A stretch of 64,000 nucleotides of DNA. Origin: Lophius americanus. Taxonomy: Eukaryota > Chordata > Actinopteri > Lophiiformes > Lophiidae. The DNA lies in NCBI GenBank assembly GCA_037951165.1, contig JBBDHG010000133.1, positions 825,001-889,000 of the forward strand, given 5' to 3'. Numbering within the stretch: the stretch's first letter is position 1; each line of letters begins with the position of its first letter. Shown here piece by piece: positions 50,181-61,446 of the stretch. Position numbers and translations under genes: made by a program. The notes below the pieces were generated by a model. It was not told the DNA's origin and did not search any database. It saw only the letters and a list, made by a program, of their open reading frames with translations.

Positions 50181-53160
50181 GTCCATGCCAATAAGGATGT
50201 ATTTCTGTAGCGCACCCCCTCCATATGCCCTCCTCCTCCTCACCCAGTCGCCTCTGTCCGTACTGATGATGTCACTGACTGCTGTGAACACTGTTTCCAT
50301 GGAAACACCCACCACCGCTTTGGCCTACATTTCAGGCTGCTCTTCCTCCCTCCATTTTCAAACCCACTCTCCCCTCCCCGCTGCCCAGCCTCCTCACCAC
50401 TCGCTGACGAACAGGGGGGACTCTGACGTCGAAGGAGAGGAGGGGGGCTTTTAGAAAGGCTGACTGCTGCATACAAGAAGAAGAACTAGACACACACAGT
50501 TGAACAAAACAAGGCTGAACAAGTTCCAACTCTGGACTGGAGGTCTTCAGGGCAGGCCGTCATCCCTCATGATTTAAGTGTGCACAAAAGTCTGGAGCTG
50601 AGATGAGGGAACGAGAAGAGTTATAAAAGGTATCGGTTTGATACTGTTTCCCAGTTAAGCTTTTATGCGTTTCTCTTATGCGTACATGACTATATGTATT
50701 TATTCCTGCTGTGCTGTTGGCTAGAGAACAGCAGCAGCTGACCCGCTCTCAAAGAGCTCCTTTCTCCATGTTTTTAACTGTTTATAATTATTTAAACATT
50801 CATAATGTGACTTTTCATTTTTTTTATGTATATGTGTAAAACATGAGGGCTCTTTATGGCTATTTTAATGTGTCTCTCTTCTCTGCTTTGTGGAGGAAAT
50901 AATGCTCCTCCAGTCTCGCTCATACCCGGGACTTATTTTCAAAGGCATCAGGAAGAAGTCATAGCCTGTCTGTGTCGGACGCAGTTAGAAAGCATCATAT
51001 TGTGTCTGCTCACACTTTTATTTGTTGTTTACAACTTGCATTCCTAAAAATGTAAAACTCATACTCCTTAAGGATCATGTGGGTGGGATCTAACGCCACA
51101 CTGTGTGATGAAGCACGTCTAGGGATATATGTTCACCCCAAAGAGTGGGATTGTTGATAATTGTGTTCATAATTCTCAAATGTGGCTGTGACTTGTATCG
51201 TCTACAGACATGCCGTTTTAATGGCAGCACACCTATCAATCGAGACATTGCATAAGTCTGCATGCATGGAGCTAGTATTTGACAACTCTGTTGGATAATG
51301 TCATTTCTTGTGTGAAGTTGTTTGATAGAAACTGATGTTTACTCACATTTAGATATTTATGTTACAAGGAGCCTAAAATTACATTGTAATGCAATTACCT
51401 GATTAACTATGATAAATGCTACAAAATTTCATTAATCTAGCCGATCTTTTACCCAAAGGGCAGGGTAATCGAATTTTTCTGCCCCCTCCAGAATAAAAGT
51501 AGTCTGTGTTTTTAATAAGATGAGGCTAACTCCCCCAATAACGCCAAACAACTCGTACACAGTGAAGACCAAAACTGACTTTTTTCATTCTAACCAATGT
51601 CTGTACAGAAGTTTTGCCGCCCTGAGATAAGGTAATATACCTCATCCACCATTTAATTTGACATTAAATGGTTTCCTATGTTTGACAAGCAATTCAGTTC
51701 TGTTGTCCAACAGTGAAGAAGTGAGAAGCTTTGCATATCCATGAAAACATGCCATGTTCTGACTCTGCTGGTACATTTTGCTGTAAACCAGAGATATAAT
51801 GAACATTTTTTGTGCTATTGCTGTATTGTGGGGAGTTTTCCTAACGACTCCGAGCAGCTTTCGAGGACCTGCTAAGGATTTTAAGTCGCACCGCCATTAT
51901 ACACTGTTAAATTGCCACTGCCTGTAAATTTGTGATGAAATGTGTAAAATTTAAGCCTTGGTGTGAAACAATAAGCTTACAGCTCAAAGTCAATGACAAA
52001 TGCTGCAAGTCACAATATCTAGGTTCTTACTGCAATTCCGACATATATTATTTGTCTAAGTCTGTAAGTAATACTTTTCCTGAGGTAAATGGTATTGTTC
52101 TAAAATGTACAGTCCTCATTTCTGGTGTTTGGGACCAGCCTAAGTTTCAGAGACCTTCAGCGAGCCTGGATGGAGCTCCTATATAGCCGATGGAGTTATC
52201 TTTTGTGGTTTGGGGTCAGAAGGGTTTTATTCTCATTGTATGTGATGTAAACTCAGTGTTTGACCAGTGAGACACACCTAAAGCCATATGCTATAAGTTG
52301 AGTTGAAAGTGGGTACAGGAGTGAATATTATGAGGTCTCAGCAACTGTCATGTGGTTTATGCACCCCAATATTAATCCCAAAGCTGCCCCATACTAAATT
52401 TTTCTCTGACTGATGAATGGTTATTGTGGAGAGCTTTAGCTTCAAAGCAGCATTACTCTCACTGCTGAATGCGTGCCTCAGTCCAAATACAAATCAGACA
52501 TCATTCACCTGCCCAGCCATGGTACACCTGTTTTGACTGATGGAACCTCCTCAGATAAAGATGGACAGTCTTTGATTCTACTGTTCCGCTTTTTGATCTG
52601 GGACAGCTTAACTCCTGTCGAGGGTTCTTACCAAACAGAGTAACCTGGAGGATTTGTGCTTGTGTGAAGAGCCTGAAAGAGTCATTGCTTATTTTTCCAA
52701 TTGTCTGTTTTGTTACTGATAGCCTCTTTTACAATTGCCTTTCTGTAATGTGCCTAAAAATTGAGAGCAAAAGTATTCAATTTAGTTTTTGTTCTTTTCA
52801 ACAAACATATTCAAGCCTGAAAAGTAAATAAATTACTTACTACTTTAATTTGTATTCATTGAGTTAAAATGAGTCAAATCAAGTGCATGTACTTTGAGGT
52901 AAAACGTTTGTTTTCTTTTCTTAAGATGCTACACACAAAGAAGTGAGCTTTGACGTTTCATGCTGATATGTGTTAAAAGAGGACTGAACTGCTGCTCTGT
53001 TGAAATATCCATCTATATTCTGCAGCAATTTTGATGAAGCAAAAATGCTCTTGATTGAGCATTCGCTGTTTGATTTTCAATAGGTCTGCAGAGGTAAACT
53101 CACTATAAATTCTTACAGAGGCTTTATCCATGAGACGGGTGTGGAAGCATATGCAATAAA
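50181..53160 (+). other. plcg1 3' untranslated region (extent uncertain)
   Basis: No coding exon is recognisable after the plcg1 stop. AATAAA hexamers on the plus strand at 51492, 52827, 53155 and 53713 are the candidate ends. I cannot tell which is used. Confidence 0.5.
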
Positions 53161-53712
53161 GCTCCTGAGTTCTGGTCATTTAGAAATTGATCTAGAATCG
53201 TTACAAAAAGAACAAAAATTTTACAGATCCATTACTCGCATACTGAAAACAAAATAATCAAAGTATTATTTAAGTGTCAAGGCCAAGCAGAAATGGTTTT
53301 AGTTCCACAAACATTTTCGCTATTGTTCACCATGAGAAAAATACAAAGAGACACTTATTCTCTATTTATTCTGCAAATACTATCAGTAAAAATTTTACAC
53401 CAAGCCAAAGTATGGAACTATGGTTGAAGTTCACATTTCTTTTACAGTTTAGTAGGAAAGTTCCATAAAAACAAAGGTGCGTAAACGTCAGTGACGTAAG
53501 AAGCACTTAATGCAACAATGTAAACCAGTGTCCATAGAGACTGTTATATTGGGGTGACGGAACTGAACAAAAACCAAACATACTGATGAATGGAGAGTGA
53601 GGGCACATACCGACTGAAACCATGACTAAATAAAACATGTTTCTTATGAGACGCTATGAATTAAGCTGACGGCCAGTATGGGACAAAAAGGAGTATGAAG
53701 TGACCGTTTTTG

Positions 53713-53732
53713 AATAAAAGGGTCGTTTTATT
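53713..53732. terminator. Palindromic poly(A) signals on both strands
   Basis: AATAAAA (53713-53719) and TTTTATT (53726-53732) are exact reverse complements around GGGTCG. They give one AATAAA on each strand: plus at 53713-53718, minus at 53727-53732. The minus one lies about 515 bp beyond the zhx3 stop and fits as its signal. Confidence 0.55.
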
Positions 53733-54030
53733 TGCTTTAAGGCTTCAACAAACACCCTGTAGCTCAGAGCTATGCAGCATTTTTTCCCCCCTCGTCTCCT
53801 TCCTCCAAATATATGTATATTTCGTTTTTCCCCTCATATCACAGCAGGCAGGCAGAAAAACAGTCAGCGCTGCCCCTCCCCTCCACCACATCCACTCATG
53901 CAGTTCAGTCTGGACTGGAACTTCCTTCTGAAGGGAAAATGGCCGACAGTTGGGTCCTGGAGGTTTGTGAGGCGGAGGGGTGGAGACGATGAGGGGGAGA
54001 CAGTGGGCGGGTGTATGGATGCGGGCAGCA

Positions 54031-54045
54031 GGGGGGGGGGGGGGG
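54031..54045 (+). repeat. Homopolymer of 15 G (C run in zhx3 3'UTR sense)
   Basis: Uninterrupted G run within a G-rich purine stretch; it is poly(C) in the zhx3 transcript. Confidence 0.9.
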
Positions 54046-54245
54046 TTAGTGTATTTAACTTCCAACTCTTGTCGTGGGGGGAGGTCAAGCCCACCTCTAG
54101 GGATGTGAGCAAGAAGGAGAGAAAGGGATGGGTGAGGATGGATTCAAGGTCCATTTCCATCCAGTGATCATATTACGGCTGCATCTGCAGTCTCCTCGGA
54201 CAAAGGCTGCCTGTGTTGAGATTCGTCCTCAGACAAAAGGCCCCT

Positions 54246-57200
54246 TCAATCGGTTTCTGCGGGAATTAAGAAAAAGAAATGTAAATCCATCATTCTGACA
54301 TCAGGCTCCAGAAGCATCAGACTGTAGACGACGTGGTGGAATCAGAAATGCATTTGTTTTCCTATCACAACATGCTTTAATACACATAATTATGATCACC
54401 GTCTCACAAAGAGACACAAACACGAGTTCATGTAAAAGAATATCTATGAATTCATCGCTAGTCAATCAAAACAGTGATAAAAACTGGGCCGCAAGAATAA
54501 ACAGAATTCCAATTGCATTGTTTTTTACTTTTTAACAGCTGTGGTTTTGAGCCTGTTTATAATTATTTTATTAATTGAAAAGGCAAAGTATAATCTAACA
54601 CTAGTCTGATTTTCATAGTAGTTCATCGTTTTATAGTTCCAGCTTCTCAAATGTAATGATTTGGTGTTTTGTCTTTGTCATTTACTGTTTGACAGCACAC
54701 GCCCTCAGATTCTTCATTCAGATTAAACACACATTGAAGACTTTACCTTAGGCTTATGATTTCTATTTTTACATGTTGTAGATCACAGGCAATCATTTAA
54801 TGTTTCAACCATAACAAAATAGTTGTGGGTGGCCGGCCCTGTCTGGTTATAGGATTTCTTCTAACATAACTTCCTAAATGCATGCATGATGCTGCAGAGG
54901 ACTACCTTTGATAGGATCGACATTCTTGTCAACGTTTGCCTCCTCTCCTATTGCAACACCGCACACCGACTGCTCCATTTTCTCCTCCGTACCTCCTCCT
55001 GGCTGGGGTTCTAAAGGGGAGGATCCTGCTGGTTGTGGTTGAGCTGCTGCATCTGGTGTAACTTGTCTTGGATCTTCAACATTAGTTGAAACTTTTTGTT
55101 CCAAACGGCTCAAATTGGCCTGCTTGGAAAACCAGTAACGCACCAAGTCCGCTGTTAAACCGCTCTCCTCGACCAGTTCCTGCACCTGTGCATGAAGGAG
55201 GATGTGTTAGGGGACAGCTTTGTTTTAAGATACATTCAAATCTGAGATCCACGTTGATCACAGATTATATAAGACCTCATTAAAAAGAGTCTTGGTAGCA
55301 ACCACAGAATTAGGGAGGAGTTTTAAAGTCAACTCACTGACTCAACAGTAAGCCTTAGAGGAATGAGATGTTGCACCTTTCAAATCTTACCAATTCAACT
55401 TAGGAGGGGTAACAGTTAAACCTGTTTGATGATAAATCTTTGAAAAATTCCTACTGGTTTTAAATTTAAACTTGGGTGATATGTTGTAATAATAATAATA
55501 ATAATACATTTCATTTATAATGCACTTTACATTTGGATCAAATCTCAAAGTGCTAAAATAGTTTGTCAGTGAGTGTTAGTTCTTTTTGATAAACAAGAAT
55601 ATTTTGGTGGTTCTAAATGTGATATTAAGTGAAGAATAATGCAAACGGATAAAATTGGAATATTAAATGTAATGCTTGCATAATAATTCTTTCCTTTAAA
55701 ACATCCTATTTAAAATCAAGTCCTAATGTTTAGATTACACACTTCAAACAGTGCAGAGAAAACAACGCATATACACAGTTTTTTAAAGAATATGCTTTAA
55801 AAAAAAATAAAAAAATCTAATCTCAACGATACTGTTGATACTAATAAGATAAATGATATCAAACACAGGGAGATTATATTGCACTGCTGTTTCCCTAGAT
55901 GGGAAAAAATAAACCCAGCCCAAATATTCTAACCTCCGCGAGAAAAAAATACAAGCAGAAAATTATTAAATATCTAGAACTAATGAGTAAAAATATAGTT
56001 ATTATAGTAGTATTTAATTTAGTATTTAGTACCTCTCCCTACTCTTCACTATATATACACTCATCTATGTTCTGGTCTACTCCCACACATCTGTTTTGTT
56101 CTTCTTCGCTGTTGTTATACTATAAATATCCGGTGTGAGATCAACTAAATTTATCTTATAGTCTGTATGCCACTTTAAGTGAGAGACAGTGAGATGTAAG
56201 ATGAAGACAACTGTAAGCTTTTTAGCTTTGCATTAATGATGCACACAAACATAACACCAGTGCCGTACAGAGTACAAAAAGACGACAGTGGATAATAGAG
56301 GTGAGCTCTCTAAGAGCATCTCAGGAGATTATCAGAAGCTTGAACAGGTTATTTCCACTCGAGAGAGATTTCTAAAGCAACTGGAAATAAATGGTAGTCA
56401 CGTTCATTTTACTCAGGTTTGTTTTCTCCAACAGAGCACAGGGCTAAGGAAAACATAACTGAATATTGATGCTGAAAAAAATCTCATGTTTTCATAGCAA
56501 CACAAACTTATCACCAGCTTATCAGTTTTCAGTCCCTCAGAGCACGGCAGAGCAGGAAAAAAGAAAATGTCACTAGTTGACGTAAATACCTGTGACTCAT
56601 CCAGCCTGCCGTTGGTCTCCAGGTGGGACTGGAGGATGTGGGAGTTCCCCTTTTGGAGGTCCTGGTCCAGAGCCATGTTCTGGTGAGCCTCCAGCCACTT
56701 CAGCTGACCGTTCTTCTGTAAATAACGAGAATCTCCAAACCAACGCACGACTTCAGGTCTGCTCAGTCCAGTACCGGAGATCAGTTCATCATATTGAGTG
56801 GCACTGGGCCACTGCGTACGGGCATAGATGTTTTTCAGCATTTCCAGTTGCGCTGCCGTCTTCTTTCCTCTGATGACTACCGGTTTGTTGGCGTTTGATG
56901 ATTTGGGTGTTGGGGTGGAGGAAAGTGTGGGCGGGGGGGTGTTGCTGGATTGAATGGGTGAAGAACAATCTGACCTTTCACCCTCCGCTTTGCTGCTTGA
57001 CTCTGTCACCTTCAGCATCTTCAGATTTATTTTAATTGGGTTGACTTTCAGTTCGCTAGAGCAGTCCTCTTTCTGTTTCTCATACCCATTAACTTCCATA
57101 TCCTCGTCTTCTTGACACAATCGCTCTGCCTCCTCCCTCTTTTTCACAGCTGCCATTTTCTTTCTCCTGTCAGAAAACCAGCCATGGATCTCCCTTCTGG

Positions 57201-60200
57201 TCATTTTGGTCTCCAATCTTAGTCTGTCTACTTCCTCTCCTGATGGGTCCGGATCCTGGACAAAACTGGATTCTAAAGCTTTCAACTAAAACATGAAAGA
57301 AAAGGGTCAAAACTTGGAAGAACGTCAATTAACTAAATTAATGACTTATTAATTGCTTGATCAAACATCAGGAAAAATTTGCGACAAATTTGATTTCAAT
57401 TATTCATTTGAGTCAATTATTAGGGGAAAATATCATACATTTTCTAAATTCAGCTTCTCTAAGTTAAAAATTAGTATGAACACAGACTTTTGCACTGTTG
57501 TTCACCAAACACAATATATTTGAATGGATTATTTTGAAGCCTTCTAGAGGATGGCATCTCAAATTTAGCACTGAACTCCACTAACAATGTAGGCCGTAAT
57601 AGTGACAGATTTCTATTAAACAAAACCATATGAGAAAACAAGAGTCTTTTTTTTATTCCAACTAAACCACCAGATGTACAGGTGGAGAGTTTGGTGATAG
57701 TGTACGCTTGAGTCTCTAGCCTCAATAAGTAAGTATCAGCCGTAAACAGATAATCTCCTCAGGTGTTCATGCACATATCTTATTGGGCAGAATCTTACCT
57801 GATGAGGTTCTCTCTCCTTGTATCGGATCGCTGTAAAATCAGGAGAATGAGGTCTGAGGAGTCGGCGGGAAGGTGTTGCAGGAGAGGTGGGAGTCTGTGA
57901 CGCAGTTGGGCTCACTGGTTCAGAGCTGTGCTGCGGTGTTTTAGCACCAGGGTTACTGCTACTTTCAGGCAGATCAACACTGATGGCACTGCCTGAAGCA
58001 TTGCCTCCTGCCGCAGCGCCAGACTTACTCTGTCCTAATGTGCTGGGGCGTGTGCCTTTCAGATTGCGATAATGGTAGCGCCGGTCACTGAACCACTTCC
58101 GAACCTCTCGTACTGTGAGTCCAGTCAGACCAGTGAGGCGGTCCACCTCTTCCTGGTCTGGAAATTGGCTGACCAGAAAACTGTCTTTCAGAGTGTTCAG
58201 CTGCTCCTGTGATTTCTTGCCCTTGTAAAAGGTGGCGTCCAGGAATGTGTTCACAGATGTCTGAGAGCCAGGTGTGCTGCTTGGAGGAGCTGAAGGAGAG
58301 GGGGAAGAAGACTTGGAGGCAGGGGAGGATGCATCTTCCATTTGGATTGTTGAGGAGTCAATGTTGGTGGGGTCGACATCATCTGTGCTTGAACTGGTTG
58401 TGTTATTTTTGTGGCTGCTACCATTGCTCTTCTGTCCATTGCTGCCTGCTTTGCTGCCACCAGCTTTACATTTGCTGTCTGTGTTGGTTTTGCTTTCTGC
58501 GGTTACTTTTTTGTCACTCGGCACAATGCTGGTGTTGTTGACTTTGCTAATATCAGTGTTCTTTGTATTAACATGATTGTTATCACCACTACTGCTTTTC
58601 TCTGTAAAATCAGCTTTAGCATTGCTGTGTTTACCATTAACACTGTTCGCCTTAGGGCTACTATGATTACTGCTCCCCCCACTGAGGTTCATGAGGCTAG
58701 CTTGGCTGTTAGTAGTGTTAGTACTCCCTCCCCCGCTCCGACTTATACTACTTGTGATGTTACAGCCAGTAATGCTACTGCCAACTGTCCCAACAACCAT
58801 GCTAAAGCCTTTGTCTGCCACCAAGGCTGCAGCAGGACGGGCTTGCATCATGGGGCCAGCTGCTGCTTGGGGTTTAGGTGTGACTGCCAGTGCCATAGGA
58901 GCACTGCTAACCTGAATACCATTAGCCACTACAGGCTGCGTGACTATCACGCCTCCCTGGCTCATAAGTGAGCCCTGCAGGATGTGAGGGATCCCAGTAG
59001 ATCCTAGTGATGCAGGCAGGACTGTGATTGTGTGCTGGGTTTGGGTGCGGTGACTGTGGGTCTGGTTCTGCATGCCAGAAGATGCAGTCTGGATGATGGT
59101 GTTGAACATCTTCCTCCTAGCCTCCTCAATCTCCTCAGGAGACCAGCTGATGCCTTGTTTAAGTCTCTGGGCCGTGAACCAGATCTTGATCTGTTCTTCA
59201 GGGAACTTGGTGACCACGGTCAAGTAGCACAGCTCAGCCTTTGTTGGGTACGGGAACTTACTGAAGGAGGTCTTCAAGAAGGAAGAGGAGTCCATTGAGG
59301 CGCTGTAGGTAGGGATGCTGCTTAAAGGAATCATCACCTGGGAGGAAAAAAAAAATCCAGATAAACCAGTGAAAACCGGAGGAGGTTATTTTATGTTTAA
59401 CTACCTGCACAACACAGGGACATAAAAAATACAGTTTATCACTTACCTTGGGGAGATTTTTGGAGGAAGAATGTGTGGAAGTAGAGGAAAAATTTGAAGA
59501 GGTTGAGATCGGTGCAGACTGAAGTAGGTTTTTGTTTTGAACCACTGAGACCACCTACGGAAATAAATTTGAAAGTAACTACTTTAATTCAAACTAAAAT
59601 AGACTTTTCAACCTAAATCAACCAAACAGAGAGGAAAGGAAACACCACCCACCTGTGTTATTGGGCTCTTCAGTAATGGCAGGGCTCCATTACTGTTTAC
59701 TATCTGAATTGCTGAGGGGAGAGTGACCTTGGTGGTTCCGTTGTGGACAACTGTGGGAACTTGAGTGACAGTCACTACAGTGTCTTTTCCCCCAGTCTCT
59801 ACAGAGGCATAGATAGAGTCCGGATCTGAGGAAGGCTCGTCTGAGACAGAATGAGACACGGCTATTCTTTTAGGCTCCGATTTGCCCTTCCGCATCCTCA
59901 TAATAGGGGTTCTGGTGATATGAATCTCACTTTCCTTGCCTGTCTCCATCCCCGTCACAAGATTCTGCTCTACCACCACTCTCTTGTCCCTCTTCCTCAG
60001 CTGCAGAGTTGTGTTAAATGTGCTGGGGTGAATCCTAGCATTATGGAGAGCCAGCCCCTCAAACTTGGGTGCTGAAATCCCACAGGCTACACACAAGAAG
60101 CTGGGGTCGGCACGGAAGTCCGGGTGCCCGGAGTACACATGATCCAAGAACAAGTTAAGGTCATGGGTTTCAAAGCTACAAGGCTTACAGGTGTAAGTGT

Positions 60201-60393
60201 CGGCACCATCTATGAATGTGTCCCCCGCCACTGGTTTAGAAGAATCTCCAGGGTCAAGGGGGCTATGTCGACCTCCGCCAGAAATCCTTGGTTGATGCAA
60301 AATAACAGGAGAGTGCTGTTCAAACTCCTCTGGTGGGCGTATGGTCTTGCTGGGGATCATACAAGGAGTCGTAGACTTCCTCTTGCTGGCCAT
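54246..60393 (-). CDS. zhx3: Zinc fingers and homeoboxes protein 3, complete
   Basis: Nuclear transcriptional repressor family that dimerises with ZHX1/ZHX2 and binds NF-YA. Exons on the minus strand: complement(join(54246..54256, 54906..55185, 56590..57285, 57799..59337, 59447..59554, 59653..60393)), GT-AG, in phase, 1124 aa. The start MASKRKSTTPCMIP is the family N-terminus; an in-frame TGA lies upstream at 60523-60525. Two C2H2 fingers: C69/C72/H85/H90 and C101/C104/H117/H122. Homeodomains: HD1 about 297-347 (KIWFTAQRLK), HD2 about 653-708 (VRKWFSDRRYHYRN), HD3 about 789-850 (IHGWFSDRRKK), HD4 about 936-993 (VVRWFGDSRY), HD5 about 1010-1050 (VRYWFSKQ). It ends ETD, as human ZHX3 does. Human ZHX3 is 956 aa; the extra length is mostly Ser/Asn/Thr-rich linker between HD1 and HD2. 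The MIPLSSIPTY block identifies ZHX3 rather than ZHX1 or ZHX2. Confidence 0.96.
54257..54905 (-). other. Last zhx3 intron
   Basis: Phase-1 intron separating the HD5 exon from the final exon, which codes only for the terminal ETD and stop. Reading on into the intron would instead add about 10 residues and stop at 54874. No repeat is recognised. Confidence 0.7.
55487..55506. repeat. AAT microsatellite
   Basis: Six AAT units in the zhx3 intron between the exons at 54906 and 56590. The rest of that intron (55186-56589) is AT-rich with nothing recognisable. Confidence 0.9.
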
Positions 60394-60525
60394 GGTGTGA
60401 CCACAGGATGAAGAATGTTGGTCAAATAACTGAGAATAGGTGCGAGTTCTTTTCTGTAGACTATAGACCCGGCATGGGGGAAGGAGAGCGTCAACCAATA
60501 CCCATAGATCCACGTGTAGTTCTCA
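60394..60525 (-). other. Probable 5'UTR part of the first zhx3 coding exon
   Basis: On the minus strand the acceptor CCCTTAAAATTGCAG ends just before 60525, giving 132 nt of leader before the ATG. The in-frame TGA at its start supports the chosen initiation codon. Confidence 0.6.
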
Positions 60526-61415
60526 CTGCAATTTTAAGGGAACACCTAGAAATGAGAGAAGGGAGAATGTTAGTTAGCTCAAGGCGTCAGTCAGCATAAA
60601 CTACTGTACACTCAGTATTTGTTTTGATAGCTCCGTCAGGGGTGTAAACACTTTAAATTAAAAGTACGAATGAGAGAAGACTTGGGGAAAGGTACAACAG
60701 ATTTCACGAGAAGATATGGAGATGCCTTACGTTCTACTAATTGCACGCCAGTTTCCTTCCGCTGGGCCTTTGGTTTCAGGTGAAACCTTTGAAATCTGGT
60801 GTTATAAGCTCATTTATCTTTTTCACTAAAAAGAGTTTTTGGGAGAGCTCCTGTTCCACATCCTTCTTTCCCCTCCCCCACACGACTCTGTCTCACTTCC
60901 CCTCATTCAGACACACCCCCACAGAGTGAGCACATTCTGTATTCTTTTAATTCAGAGCTTTCTAGCTTCAGTGAACACCTCTGTTAAAATTTCAATAGTA
61001 TTCACTTGGTACTGTACTTGACAATAGTAAGCAGGTGATTCTACAATGATGCTTGGAAAGAATGGCAAGCTTGAACGATGGCAATACTTCACCCCCAGGT
61101 CTCAGGTCTCAGGTCTCTACACAAAACAGCAAAGCTTCCTGTGGAGTAGTTCTCCCCTCCCTCCTCTCACGGACAGGGAGGTAGTGATGCAGCATTTGTA
61201 GGACAGCTCTAGGGCAATTACTCTCCCAATCACTCTGCACTGGGATGACACCTCAAGCACAAAGCAACAAATATTCACCAAGGTTCAACAACACAAAGAA
61301 GTAGGAAAGCACTAAACCCTTTTATAATTCAGTCCCTCCATATGCAATGATACAAACAAACCCAAACCAACTGCAGCTTTTCTGACATACCCATACCTAA
61401 AATAATCTTCCTTTC

Positions 61416-61446
61416 ATTTGCATAAAGATAGCAATCTTATGCAAAT
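61416..61446. promoter_or_regulatory. Inverted pair of POU octamer motifs
   Basis: ATTTGCAT (61416-61423) and ATGCAAAT (61439-61446) are exact octamers facing each other, extended to an imperfect 14-bp inverted repeat around them. They lie about 1 kb upstream of the zhx3 ATG. Motif evidence only. Confidence 0.5.

Noticed and set aside
58411..58971. 186-codon plus-strand open frame over zhx3
   Set aside because: Antisense shadow of the Ser/Asn/Thr-rich zhx3 linker; Cys- and Thr-rich composition follows from that.
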